Shown: piece by piece, positions 1 through 39,429 of the stretch | Position numbering within the stretch: the stretch's first letter is position 1 | How the letters are laid out: the number at the start of each line of letters is the position of its first letter | Source of the DNA: Ashinkailepas kermadecensis | Lineage: Eukaryota > Arthropoda > Thecostraca > Neolepadidae | Assembly (NCBI GenBank): GCA_034440615.1 | Contig: JAOTOM010004557.1 | Span: 62,001 to 126,000 of the forward strand | Reading direction: 5' to 3' | DNA length: 64,000 nucleotides | Position numbers and translations under genes: made by a program | Notes under the pieces: generated by a model | Database searches by the model: none | What the model was told of the DNA's origin: nothing | What the model saw: only the letters and a program-made list of their open reading frames with translations

Positions 1-954
1 TAGTCGCTCCCAGAGGCGCATGGCGACGGCGCTGCCAGGCACTACGCCGCCACTCGTGCCGAATTGGGATGCATCTGCTTTCCATGCGACATCGCGCTCG
101 AACACGGCCCGACCAACCGCTGCCGACTGCTGCAGCCGGTACTCAGTGGCGCAGCAAGGATTTTCTTAAGGGGGGGGGGGGGTGATGGAAAGGAAATGTA
201 ACGAAACAGGGACAGCTTTCGGCGCGCGAAGCATCCGAACATTTTGGGTTTTTGCGTGGTGAAAAGCTTATTTTTTGCCTGATATAGTGTATTTTTGGTT
301 GCTAATGGGGGAGGGGAGAACGGACCCCTCCCTCTTGGCTGCGTCTCTGCCGGTAATATAGATGTATGCATACTCGTAGGTAACACCGATTTGTTTGTGT
401 CGTAGCAGATTATTTGTTTCTTCTAGTTCATATTGGTCACCTTGAATCCAGAACATACATCAGAATGTTTGCCTATGCAAAGTTGAAATCAGCGACACTT
501 TCGTTTCTGCGATTAAAAAAAACTGTGTGGTCTGCATTGCTACGTGTAAGGATAAATCACCAGTCCAATAACATAATTGGTTGAATGGCTATGCTGTTTG
601 TGGCCACACAGATACCGCCAATTAGCAGGGCTGGCCGAACCCATGGAGCGCCGCTTCACTGCACCCCCTCCCCTTTCCCTTAAACGACGCAATTCACCAT
701 TAACTCGGCACACAGCTTAAACGGGGCCTGCGCTCGCTTAAGAGGGATATTCGTCGGTATCGGCTGAGATGTGATGTGGCCTTGAGGGCAGGCCAATATT
801 TTGCGTGTCATTCCTGCAGTGACTCAGACGGAGATGAAGGTAGCTGTTCCTTTGTGTGTAACAGGGCAGTGGCAGACAACGAAACACATCTGATGGGTGA
901 CGGCCACCTTTGCCGCTCTGTCAGTGCAGCTCTCACCCCAGTCCACCACGACCG
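1..954. other. Upstream non-coding DNA
   Basis: I see no supported gene here. A transposon-like end starts at 144 (CAGTGGCGCAGCAAGG, followed by a run of 13 G at 170-182). It resembles the end at 22640-22697 and the ends of the hAT-like element at 43325-48526. No partner end or target duplication was found nearby. The only open frames are short and lack features of real proteins. Confidence 0.5.
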
Positions 955-1655
955 CAACACAGGTCAGCTGTTGTCAGACCGAGCAGCCGGCACACGGGTC
1001 AGCTGTTGCCAGACCGATCAGCCGGCACACGGGTCAGCTGTTGTCAGACCGAGCAGCCGGCACACGGGTCAGCTGTTGTCAGACCGAGCAGCCGGCACAC
1101 GGGTCAGCTGTTGCCAGACCGATCAGCCGGCACACGGGTCAGCTGTTGTCAGACCGATCAGCCGGCACACAGGTCAGCTGTTGTCAGACCGATCAGTCGG
1201 CACACAGGTCAGCTGTTGCCAGACTAAGCAGCCGGCACACGGGTCAGCTGTTGCCAGACCGATCAGCCGGCACACGAGTCAGCTGTTGCCAGACAGAGCA
1301 GCCGGCATACTGGTCAGCTGTTGCCAGACCGAGCAGCCGGCATACTGGTCAGCTGTTGCCAGACCGAGCAGCCGGCATACTGGTCAGCTGTTGTCAGACC
1401 GAGCAGCCGGAATACTGGCCAGCTGTTGTCAGACCGAGCAGCCGGCATACTGGTCAGCTGTTGCCAGACCGAGCAGCCGGCATACTGGTCAGCTGTTGCC
1501 AGACCGAGCAGCCGGCATACTGGTCAGCTGTTGCCAGACCGAGCAGCCGGCATACTGGTCAGCTGTTGTCAGACCGAGCAGCCGGCATACTGGCCAGCTG
1601 TTGTCAGACTAAGCAGCCGGCACACGGGTCAGCTGTTGTCAGACCGAACAGGCGA
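955..1655. repeat. 35-bp minisatellite, about 20 copies
   Basis: The unit reads roughly GGTCAGCTGTTGCCAGACCG followed by AGCAGCCGGCAYAC, repeated head to tail for 700 bp. Two subtypes are visible: the first half carries 'cacacgg' and the second half 'catactgg', which points to local expansion of variants. Every copy contains CAGCTG, an E-box palindrome. The unit is not a multiple of three and is open in all three plus frames, so the long open frames across it are repeat artefacts. Confidence 0.95.
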
Positions 1656-1659
1656 CAGG

Positions 1660-3790
1660 CAATTAAGGTGGTCCGACCCAAGGTCATGCATACCATCTGT
1701 CCTGCCTGACACCGGTGATATAGTGACCCGGTGGCTTTTGCCGGGTCATCCAGCTCCACTTATCGTCTGGTGGGTGATTATTATAAACAGGCGTCCGTTT
1801 CCTGTAGACTCCTGCTGAGCAGTTGTGGGACATCGGGTCAGGTTTGTAGACGCTTGCGGGGGTGATCAGTGAAAGTGAAATTATATTAGTGATTAGTTAT
1901 AATTAGTGAAAAGATTGGAAAGCTCGTGCTCGTGGGTGCGACTCCTGGGGACGGAATCCGGATCATCAGAGCTTCGAAGCTCAGGATTTCTTTCATTTTG
2001 TTTGTGTAGAGGAGGTTCGGGGCCCACAATTCTCTCAATTAATTCGAACTGGATCGAACACCAACTCAACTTGTTCCAGGTCAGCGTCATCATAGGACTC
2101 GCCGTGTGGTAATGTGGTATGGCATATTTTTATATCCTCATTGCAGTTTTATTTGTTGCGGTAGAATGCCATTTCTGTTAAGGCATCTTTCTTCCACTTA
2201 CCACTAATTTATTTTCTTTAAGCTGGGCATACATACAGACCTGAAAGCAGTCATAGTTACATGCTTTAGAAATGCGGGGTTTTCGATGTTATAGGATTCT
2301 CTTGATGCATTTGGTTTCAGGTCCGGGTCTGGTGCAGCAACTACTATCACCATCAAATAGCTCTGTACTCATGGATAGCAAGGAGCGATGCATTTGTAGT
2401 ACATTTTACCGGGTGTGGAATATTCAATAAAAATACCGGAGGTTAAAATTGTACCGGTTCTGATTATAAATCCTGATTACAAGGTAGCTTCATTTGCATA
2501 TACGGTGCCAAAAAAAGGAAGACAATGGAATGAAATTTCGATTCACTGGATGTGTCAAGCGGTGCATAATAGCTAACTGCATACGGAGAATGTAAACCAA
2601 TGATTACTCAGAATATATAAGTCCACAAGACGTAAAAGAAGAGAAGAGTCTTTCGATTCTGCGAAAGTTTTCTGGCCGAGCCGAAACAAATACCACTTCG
2701 TTTTTTTCAGCGAAAAAAGCGAAATGGTTTTGTGCTCCTCGTGGGCAACCAAATAGGCGCCTTTTGTGTCGCACATTTTTTTGCCGCACTTTGTTTCGGC
2801 ATTTCTCACATGTTTTCAAGATAGCATTTCAGTGTGTCGGGCAGACAGACTGGTTACTCAATGCCGAAAATAAGAACGGGAAGCACTGTTGGAATTTCAA
2901 AACGAGCAGATTTTGTTGCGATGAGCTAAAAAGGCTATTAAACGTACGCATACTGCATTTTATTAAAAATACGACTTTGGTATTGGTCGATGCAGTGATT
3001 TTGTACAGACAAAACAATTCGAGGCGCCCAGATTCAGGGTTGAGGAGAGAATAAATAAATATCCTCAGTTGTGTTCGAAAGAAAATATGTATGGCATTGT
3101 GGTGCGTAGAGTTTACAGCATATCTGCGGTGAAAGGATACACAAATAAGGCGAGCTCTAATTTTGAAGAGAAATGCCACGAGGAGGCTATCCCCTTCGCA
3201 TCCTCTGGTTACCATGCGGTAGGTACGTAGCTTGCACTCCCCTGCTCCGACACGAGGTCCTCACAACTGCTGACGTTCAACCGGTCTAACAGGCTGAAAA
3301 AGGCGACGATGCTTTGTCAACAAAGCTACGATAAGGTAGCTCTTGACTCTGCCGATCCTTAATGCAATAGCCGGAGTTATAATTATGCAGAACACCGCAT
3401 AAATTGCAGCCTTGAGTCTCCTTTAAACATATACACAGAAACGGATCTCTCCAATCGTCTTGCGGGATGATTTCGTTGTTCCCCATGGACGCTTACGTAA
3501 GAGGCCCTGAGGAACAGTGCTGAAGTCAAGCCCAAATGTGTACTCATTTGTAAAACCCGCTCGATGTCGTCGCGATACATGAATAGGAATGCGTTTAAGC
3601 CAATATTGTTTCCTTAAAATGTGTTTGGAATTAACGAACATCACAGAAAATCGACCGCGTCTCCGCGACCCCCGCAGATCCACCCCTGCACGCATGCATT
3701 CATCACTCGGGTGAGATGTATTGCAGAGTATCTGGGCTGCGCAGGCAATGTGCCATCATGTATCACATCACGTGGGGCGAGTCTAAATCA
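1660..3790. other. Non-coding DNA with a small inverted repeat
   Basis: No gene is recognised. A perfect 11-bp inverted repeat (GCCGAAACAAA at 2680-2690 and its complement at 2790-2800) bounds a 121-bp stretch that may be a degraded foldback element. The rest is unique-looking, moderately AT-rich sequence. Confidence 0.4.
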
Positions 3791-3799
3791 AACGCTCCT

Positions 3800-4030
3800 G
3801 GTACTTCGTGCCGCACTCAGTAGTGTAACCTGGCGGTCACTCCCTCTGCTCCGCTACTCAGTCGCCGTAACAGTGCCGTACTCGGTGGTGTAATCTGGGG
3901 GCCACGCCCACTGTTCCGCCACCCAGTCGCCGTATCAGTGCCGTACTTGGTGGTGTGACAAGGCGGCCACGCCAACGGCCCCACGCCCTCTGCTCCGCCA
4001 CCCAGTCGCCACACCAGTGCCGTATCTTCG
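3800..4030. repeat. Degenerate tandem repeat, about 73 bp x 3
   Basis: Blocks containing 'cagtgccgtactYggtggtgt' followed by 'ccgccacccagtcgcc' recur three times with substitutions. They are non-coding. The copies are more diverged than in most other arrays of the window. Confidence 0.75.
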
Positions 4031-4494
4031 CATCATCCAGTGACGCCTGCTTTCTGTGCTGGCACGTGGCGACTGGGTGGCCTCGTTGGCGATGGAAGCG
4101 GTGGGGCCTTGCAATTGTTGCCGCTTGATGTTGTGGCCTGAAATTCTGGACTGCTGGTTGCCGGAGCCCGCGCTATCCGCGATAGCCGGTCACGTGATCT
4201 GGAACGTCACGTTTGATTTGGTCCTGTTGTTGCGCACCATCTACGCTCTCTGGTGATGTGATTGCGTGCCACCCATGACTAGCAGTAAAACAGCCTAGGT
4301 TTTTATTAGGTTGGGGGAGTGGCAAAGTCATCAAGTAGAGACCCAAGGCGAGACATTTTACCAAACTCCAGTCGGTTGCACGAACATTAACATGGAAAAA
4401 ATACGCTTGGTGTTTAAAGGTGAGATTGGAGGTCATAACATACCAAAATAATACACATAACTCTCCATTAGCTAAGCTAATGACGTCTATAGGC

Positions 4495-4610
4495 ACGATG
4501 TATGCATCCTACCAGGTGTCGTGATCCAGCACGATGCATGGATCCTGTTAAGTGGGTGATCCGGCACGATGTATGGATCCTGCCAGGTGGGGTGATCCGG
4601 CACGCCCTTC
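4495..4610. repeat. Short tandem repeat, about 40 bp x 3
   Basis: Three imperfect copies contain 'gtgatccggcacgatg' and 'atggatcctgccaggtg'. They lie just upstream of the larger array at 4795-5297. Confidence 0.7.
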
Positions 4611-4794
4611 GTGCTGTCAGGCAATGCGACCACATTCCTTCTCCAATGTCAGGTGACGCGCCCTCTCCGTAGTCCAATAGCGTGGCCTCGCGTCCGCACC
4701 ACTGCCACATGACGTGATCTTGCACCCTCTCCGTCGACGGGCAGCGTGACCCTGTACCCACCCGCCGACAGGTGACACGATCTCGTGCCATGTC

Positions 4795-5297
4795 CGCCGA
4801 CAGGTGACATGATCTGGTGCCGTCTCCGTCGCCAGGTGACGTGACCTCGTGCCATCTCCGTCGCCAGGTGACGTGACCTCGTGCCATCTTCGTCGCCAGG
4901 TGACGTGACCTCGTGCCATCTCCGTCGCCAGGTGACGCGACCTCGTGCCATCTCCGTCGCCAGGTGACGTGACCTCGTGCCGTCTCCGTCGCCAGGTGAC
5001 GTGACCCTCCGTGCGTCTCCGTCGCCAGGTGACGTGACCTCGTGCCGTCTCCGTCGCCAGGTGACGTGACCTCGTGCCGTCTCCGTCGCCAGGTGACGTG
5101 ACCTCGTGCCATCTCCGTCGCCAGGTGACGTGACCTCGTGCCATCTCCGTCGCCAGGTGACGTGACCTCGTGCCATCTCCGTCGCCAGGTGACGTGACCT
5201 CGTGCCGTCTCCGTCGCCAGGTGACGTGACCTCGTGCCGTCTCCGTCGCCAGGTGACGTGACCTCGTGCCATCTCCGTCGCCAGGTGACGTGACCTC
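4795..5297. repeat. 32-bp minisatellite abutting the first exon
   Basis: The unit includes CCGTCGCCAGGTGACGTGAC, followed by CTCGTGCC, repeated about 15 times. The last copy ends about 40 bp before the start codon at 5337. Each copy contains TGACGTGA, which differs by one base from the CRE palindrome TGACGTCA, and TGACCT, a nuclear-receptor half-site. The array therefore sits where a promoter or 5' UTR is expected and supplies many potential factor sites; that role is inference. Long minus-strand frames across it are repeat artefacts. Confidence 0.9.
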
Positions 5298-5336
5298 GAG
5301 AACCGGTCAACGTGCGCGCGACACCGGTCCGCCGCC

Positions 5337-32482
<27,146 letters not shown>

Positions 32483-32855
32483 TGTGTAGGATGTGTGATG
32501 TACCGAATGGACAATTCATGTGATACAAATGTGTGCGCGTGACAATATCGGTTCGCGAACGAGGCGTTTCGGATGAGGACCGGCCGCCGGTAGGTGCCGG
32601 ACGTCGTCAGACATCGCCAGAGGTCGCCACAAGTCGCCGGAGGTCACCGGAGAACGTCACAGACCATCGACGGATGCCAGAGGCTACCGGCCTGCCAGGA
32701 GTCGGATCAGTCGGGAGTCAGGAGTCATCGGAGCTCGCCGGATGCTGTCCTAGTTTGCCGGGGCTGGCAGAGGTTGGCTGAGGATGCCGTGAGATTATGA
32801 TTGGGTGGGAGTCGCTCACTATGGGCTGACCGAGTGGCCGGCGGACAGTTTCCGA
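32483..32855. other. Region 3' of the SEA gene
   Basis: Presumed 3' UTR and beyond. I see no AATAAA polyadenylation signal in the first several hundred bases. 32580-32780 has loose 'gtcgccGgaggtcaccgg' repetition. Confidence 0.4.
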
Positions 32856-32859
32856 TGGC

Positions 32860-33220
32860 AGCGTGTGTGAGGTTGGTTCTCGGGCAGTCCCCGGTGACAG
32901 CGTGTGAGGTGGGTTCTCGGGCAGTCCCCGGTGACAGCGTGTGAGGTGGGTTCTCGGGCAGTCCCCGGTGACAGCGTGTGTGAGGTGGGTTCTCGGGCAG
33001 TTCCCGATGACAGCGTGTGAGGTGGGTTCTCGGGCAGTCCCCGGTGACAGCGTGTGAGGTGGGTTCCCGGGCAGTCCCCGGTGACAGCGTGTGTGAGCTG
33101 GGTTCTCGGGCAGTCCCCGATGACAGCGTGTGAGGTGGGTTCTCGGGCAGTCCCCGGTGACAGCGTGTGAGGTGGGTTCTCGGGCAGTCCCCGGTGACAG
33201 CGTGTGAGGTGGGTCCTCGT
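32860..33220. repeat. 37-bp minisatellite, about 10 copies
   Basis: The unit is GTGTGAGGTGGGTTCTCGGG plus CAGTCCCCGGTGACAGC, with 39-bp variants carrying an extra GT. It lies downstream of the SEA gene stop. Confidence 0.93.
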
Positions 33221-33829
33221 GTTGCGCGCTTGTGTCATACAATGTGATGAGAAACAAATGCATTCCTTCCCTTTTGTAGTACAGACAATTAAGTCATTGT
33301 ACATACCAACTGACTAGGATGAACTGAATACAATTGCTTATTCAGACGGGTGTTTGCCGTTCGAGAGCAGCCGGTTTGACGTGCGGGTTTCACGTGCTTT
33401 TGCCTCTTGTGTCGATGTGACGTTTCACATGCTATACCGTTCTGTGCACTATTCCACGAGTGGCGGAACGTTTCTCGCCAAGGTGGGTTCATATCCAGGG
33501 AGGAGTGCCACATCTTCGTAAGTTCTATCAATTAGGTAACTTAAAAAAAGAGTTTTAACCTTACAATGATGATGTATGTGATGTACGTCAATTATCTAGA
33601 AGTGTTGTGTGATCCCACATAGTCTTCCCTCGTCGGGCAGGCCGGCAAATACATATTCGCCGGGCCCAGGGGCTTTTGAATGCCCCCGCCCCCCTAACTT
33701 CCGATCTACGTAACCTAGGATAAAATGAAATAGGCCGTTAAAAAGTTTTGTTCGTGGAGAGTTACCGAGCCAAACATGACATTTGCATTTTGACCGATAA
33801 TGACGTCCCCAGAGGTCATATGTCAAGAT

Positions 33830-34630
33830 ACGGACCTAGCAGAAAATTCCTGGAATAATGGCGATGTTTCGTGACCTGCACGCGAGTTTCTGGGCCTGAC
33901 GTGATTTTTCGGGATCTCTTCTAAACTTATGGGAGCCCGGGTCGCTTTTCGGGGTTCGGCGTGTTGTGTGGTTTCCATCTCGATTTTTGGTGCCCTCGGT
34001 GTGATTATTGTTTTTTTTTGCAGGCGTCCATGTAGTTTGATGCGGTCAGACGGATTTTTTTGTGTAATTCATAGCGCGACATTTTGGGACTGCGGTTCGA
34101 TTTTTCGGGCCGCCGGTGCAACATTTTTTTTGACACTGGCGCGATTTTCGAGAACGGGGTGATTTTGTTTCGTGACCCCGGCACGGTATTTTCAGTACTC
34201 TGCGTGATGATTGGAGCACCTACAGTATTTTTCAGAGCGATTTTAGTGTTCTCCAGAGCGATTTTAAGAGCGCCGGTATGACATTTGGGGACTCTTCTTT
34301 ATTTTTTTTTCGAAATCATCGACGTTTCTCATCCAGCCGTCATTCTTTGGGGCCCATGCTTGGGTTTTCGAGTCCGACGCGATATTTGTGGGCCCCTGGG
34401 CGTTTTTCGTAACTCTAGTACGATTTTTGTCAGGATACGGGCACGCTTCTGTGGTGGCCTGAATCATTTGTTTGGACCTTTGGTGCGATTTGTGTGGTTC
34501 TGGCGTAATTTTTGCTCAGGTTCCCGTATGCATTTTTAGACCCAGGTGCGATTGGGGGAAGGGGAGGCTCAGCATTGTTTTTTCGGAGCCCCGGGGCGCT
34601 TTTTTCAGAGCCCCCATGCGATTAATTACG
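33830..34630. repeat. Degenerate 'gcgatttttcggggcc' repeats
   Basis: Short units of roughly 25-30 bp of the form GCGATTTTTCGGGGCCCCGG occur with heavy decay. They match, in opposite orientation, the units inside the hAT-like element at 43325-48526 (44990-46870). Probably a fragment of a related element. Confidence 0.7.
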
Positions 34631-35219
34631 GACATCACACAAGAGGGCATTTGTTTCTGTTTCCTCCGTTCGGTACGCCACTGCCTGTTCCTGTTGACTT
34701 CAGTTCAGTTGAGCGCCAGTTATCCTGTAGAACTGTTGGTACTCACTGTCTCTACCACAGGCGCCCACACAAGCAACATTGCAGCAATACCTGATGCAAA
34801 ATTTTGCCAGGTCTAAAAAAAGAACGGAATTCAGGTTCCTAGACAATATCCTGAGATAAAAATGTTTTGTTATCGTAAATGTTTGCAATTATAGCGACAA
34901 ATCATATGTCGTCATCGTAAATCTAATTTGGCAAAAGTGAAAAAGAGCGTGGCTGACCTATGATAAGCTAAAAGTATGTTGACTATGAATTCTACCCATA
35001 ACCATTGGACAAATCATTAGCATTGCATTAACATTGAGCAAACAAAATTTACCAAACCAAATTCACCCAATGGGGGAACATGTTAATCCCTACCCTAATG
35101 AATTATGATGGAGGTTATCCTCTGATCAGGCATAATAAAGCTTCCATTTAGTTAGTTATTGTTGATTGAAACTTCATCAGGTTACCTTTCCATCTTCACT
35201 TTCTATCTACTCTATTGTC

Positions 35220-35480
35220 GCCTGGTTAGCTCAGTGGATAGAAGGCTGGCCTGCAAAGTTACCCACCCGTCTTGGCACAACGGGTTCGAGCCGCTTTACA
35301 CGCTCGCTATTAACGCCTGCGGCTGTGGTGACCAGTTGTCAACTGGCCAGGCAATGTCCGGGGCAAAGGCACCAGGCGGCCGTGCTCCACTATGTGGGTA
35401 CATTAAGCGCTCCGTCAAAATTGTGCTGCCCGTCATATAGAACTGGGGCTTTCCGACCGGACGGTAGGTTGAGGGTCAAG
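35220..35480 (+). mobile_element. tRNA-derived SINE
   Basis: The head contains an A-box (TAGCTCAGTGG, 35227-35237) and a B-box (GGTTCGAGCC, near 35282), the internal RNA polymerase III promoter of tRNA genes, but the spacing and stems do not form a real tRNA. An unrelated body follows. It ends near 35480 without a clear poly-A tail or target duplication. Confidence 0.7.
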
Positions 35481-35849
35481 GCAGCAAGCTTATGCTTAGC
35501 ATTTACTCTGACTTTGTAAAGCCCCCTCAACAAGAATTCGAACTAAATTTATTTGAAAAACAAAATTTAAAAAGCTCAATCTCAGTATATCTGGAGCTCT
35601 AGATAGCTATAGGTATAGCTATATTTGTATCCAGTTTTTCATTTTGATATTTTCCAGTGGATAAGATCATCGTTTTGTACGACAATAAAATTAAAAAAGA
35701 TCGTTCAGCTCTACTCAGGTGAGGTACTTACTGCCTTAAATTCCTTAATGTACGAACCGCCCCTGAATTAAACCATCTCACCACCAGCGTCCGCTAATAT
35801 TCTTATCGCTGAGAGAATCCCCACCATCATCGCTGACCCAAATACCCAG

Positions 35850-36110
35850 CACTGCGGCGAATCCACGAATTTTCATGGGGTGGGGCCCATTTCCTCAGAG
35901 AGGTGCCCCGGTGGAAAAATTCATTCCGCCGGGTCCGGGGTGCACTCGAGCATACTGAAGAGAAGTCTCCTCCGCTGATAAGAGCGTATCTGGCTAAAAA
36001 TATGTTGAGAGGAGGGGGGGGGGGCGGTGCAGTGAAGCCTTCCGAAGGGGAGCCCTTCAGGAGCCGGTCAGATGGGCCGCACCTTGCATTAGGGGGGAGT
36101 GGGGGATTCA
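35850..36110. mobile_element. Fragment of a foldback family shared with 39430-40190
   Basis: 'ggcgaatccacgaattttcatgggg' and 'gcactcgagcatactgaagag' match sequence in the element at 39430-40190 (GGCGGATTCAGGAATTATCA; 'cattcgagcagactgaagag'). It carries a long G run at 36016-36028. Confidence 0.55.
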
Positions 36111-36539
36111 TGCCCCTAGTGCCCGTTCTGTATCTTCCCCTGACCCAGCAGATTTTGTACGGGGGTGACGCCTCTAGTTGAGCTGGTAAAGTTGAGCGGC
36201 ATGTCCCATCCCGGCCTCCCTACTCACCAAGGACGGCCGAATCCCGTTTGGTCAGGAAGGGCAAAAATCATTTTAAACTCAATATTTGCCATCCAACGCC
36301 AAATAGGGGGGAGGGGCGGGGCGGTAGGGTTAACGCTAAAATTCACTTGCTTTTGGAGGGAAACTGACCCCTGTCTCCATCCCTTAATCCGCCACCACTG
36401 CCACCGACTGAATAGCTCCTTAGGTGGTGCAGCAGGATCTCCAAATAACCTGATTCAACCTAATTGTTCAAATGGATCTGACGTGCCCCCTCACAAGTTT
36501 TCACATAGCGCCATGCCTGTCAGAGGCCCTGCTAGGTAA

Positions 36540-37940
36540 GAGTACCCCCGGACGGCACGTGACGCACAGCTTCCCTCGATTCCAGCAGCTGCCTTTATAA
36601 CCGTTGTTTCGGCTTGCTTGCGCCCTAAATTGGGTCCGTTACAGTTGGCTTTCAATAGGTATTATACCAGGTTATTGACTTAAACAATAGCTTTGGATAT
36701 CAGAGAGAATAAGGCTTATGGGGGGCAATGTGCTCAAGGATTTATGTAGGTATAAGATGTGACTGATAAGACACGCCCACCGAAGGGGGGGGGGGGAGGA
36801 GGCGGAATCCGACCACTTCTTCTGTTATTAAAAAAAACTATCTCATAAACGGGCGGCGATATTGTAATGCAATCCTGTGACTTAGTTAAAAATCGATAAG
36901 CGCATCACATACAACAAAAAAAATATCAAAATATAACTATAAATATAGGAATTGCGTGGTGTCAAATCGACTCACCTGGCGGCGGCCGGCGAGCATTTAA
37001 GGTCACAAAGGCTTCGTCGATGAGGTGGAACGGCGGTGCGGTGAGGCAGCCGATCACGACCTCATTTGACATAGAGGCCCAGGGTCATGAAATTTATAGT
37101 TCACTACATCCGTAAACTACCCTCCAAATTGCGTGATTATAGTTTCAATAGTTTCCGAAATCTTAGGGGTAGGGGCCGAATCCTCCCCTCTCCCCTTCTG
37201 TGCGCGTAATGTGAGAGGTCCTCCGGCGTTCGTGTTAATCGACCCTGCCCTCAATTATGTTTGTATGCTAGGTTTAGGCCACTTAATCGGCTGATAGGAT
37301 AAATTTGCAATTGATGTGATGCTCGAGACAAAGATAAAAATACAACCACACGTATAGAAGACCAGGTTATTACTTCGGTGGTATAAAAGTCTCCGACTCA
37401 ATTGAAAGCCCGACAAAAGAACAACGAATGCAATTTTCGAAACGTTCAGTTCAATCAGAATGCAAGAGTTCCCCAGCCACGTTTCCTCCGTTCCTCATAT
37501 ATCAACGAATAATCTACAAGGCCTCCCACACACAAGCGTGATGGCGAACTATTAATATATTAGTAATGTTAATATTTGTGGGCAAGGCACACAGAAACAC
37601 ACCCAGGTCGGCAATCATGGCTCCGAACACACCAACATGGATTACACAGACCGAGACAGAGGACAGGACTGCGCTCGGACGTTCAATATGGAATGTGAAG
37701 TTCTGATACGTAACTTTTTAATCGATTTGAAGTTGTGTTTATGTGTTCTTTCCTGATGGTGAAAATGGCAATATTTAATCGTTATCAAGTGTAGTTGCCA
37801 GTTAAATCTACCTAACGCACCTTCTTCACGTCAGTTCATCTCATACCAATATCACCTGAAAAGAGGCTTAGTTAAATATATCCTCAAAATCTAAGCAAGC
37901 AAGACCAAGTGGGTTTTAGCATTTGCATCCCTGCGTTCGC
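36540..37940. other. Intergenic stretch without recognised features
   Basis: No gene, repeat array or element was recognised apart from a G run at 36786-36796. Confidence 0.5.
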
Positions 37941-37946
37941 TCGGAA

Positions 37947-38519
37947 CGCTCGCTCGTTCTGTCTGAACAGTCAGCGTAAACACGTAAGGTGAACGCTGCC
38001 TGAGTCTGTGGACGAATACGTTACCCGATCACATTACAGAACGCTCGCTCGTTCTGTCTGAACAGTCAGCGTAAACACGTAAGGTGAACGCTGCCTGAGT
38101 CTGTGGACGAATACGTTACCCGATCACATTACGCTCGGAACGCTCGCTCGTTCTGTCTGAACAGTCAGCGTAAACACGTAAGGTGAACGCTGCCTGAGTC
38201 TGTGGACGAATACGTTATCCGATCACATTACAGAACGCTCGCTCGTTCTGTCTGAACAGTCAGCGTAAACACGTAAGGTGAACGCTGCCTGAGTCTGTGG
38301 ACGAATACGTTATCCGATCACATTACAGAACGCTCGCTCGTTCTGTCTGAACAGTCAGCGTAAACACGTAAGGTGAACGCTGCCTGAGTCTGTGGACGAA
38401 TACGTTACCCGATCACATTAGCTCAGAACGCTCGCTCGTTCTGTCTGAACAGTCAGCGTAAACACGTAAGGTGAACGCTGCCTGAGTCTGTGGACGAATA
38501 CGTTATCCGATCACATTAC
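37947..38519. repeat. 95-bp satellite, 6 near-identical copies
   Basis: Copies start (CGCTCGCTCG) at 37947, 38042, 38141, 38236, 38331 and 38429. Spacings are 95, 99, 95, 95 and 98 bp; the extra bases are short linkers (gctcgg, gctca) between otherwise almost identical units. The only recurrent substitution is CGTTACCCG versus CGTTATCCG. Each unit opens with the palindrome-like AACGCTCGCTCGTT. It has no coding capacity. Confidence 0.95.
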
Positions 38520-39429
38520 ACACCTGCAACATCAACCCCGTTACCAGTGCCAGTGCCCTACTAGTTAGGGTATACATGGGGTGGAATGAAGCAGCCGTCG
38601 TGAGCGATGTAAAGGGGGTCTCGATCCGTGGCTCGTAGAGTTTCTAAACAAGTAGTAGAACAAATCTTGTCCATATTGAATTGGGCACCTCGTCACCAAG
38701 TTCAAACGAAAACCTTGCACATGCACACTTGCTGCCTGTATTATCACAAACGCACACTTGCTACGTGGACTATCAATCTTGAAGTCGTACGTACTGAGGG
38801 TGTGAGAATACACAACTATCTAGGAAAAGAGGCCAATAGACATGGACAGGGGAAAAAGCAATGCTGGGAACACAACCTGGTCATATGCGATCAAGCGTGG
38901 TTTCTGCGACCGAGAAGGCCGGAATAACAGCAGGTAAGTACAGAACAAGGAATCAAATATGCAACACTGCCTGGCTGTCTGATTCGCTGATATCATAGAA
39001 TTAAGATGGATTTGTGTACAAATCATGTACAAAATGCCCTGCATGTATAATATTTTGCTGCTTCTGTACTATTTTTTGGGTCGATGTAGCTGTTGTAAGA
39101 AGTATCCATTTTTGAAGTCTCTTTCGTCTTAATGTCCTATGCATCTTATATGGTGAAATACATATGCGTCGCCACTCCCCAAGTAGGTATGTGCCTGCGA
39201 AATAGGCAAAGTAGTCGCTATAGTACAAGTCATGGATAATATAAAAGAAGGTATTTTATCACACATGTAACCGAAAATATATCGGAACATAATTATTCCC
39301 TAGTATGAAGATCGAGCATCGGGTGATGGGTCATACACCGTATTGTAGCCCCGGGAAAAAGACGAGGATGTGCAAAAAAAAGTAATTTTCAAAAGCCAAC
39401 ATTTTAACGTCCGCGGCGCGGCGGCCCTG

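Noticed and set aside
4477..5310. Long minus-strand frames rich in HEVTSPGDGD-like repeats
   Set aside because: They are translations of the 32-bp minisatellite in different frames, with no start context or domain; a real exon begins on the other strand directly beside it.
35220..35300. Functional tRNA gene
   Set aside because: A-box and B-box are present, but spacing and stems are wrong; best read as the head of a SINE.
37947..38519. CRISPR-like array
   Set aside because: Units are 95 bp, near-identical and head to tail with no variable spacers, in an animal genome without cas genes; it is a satellite.
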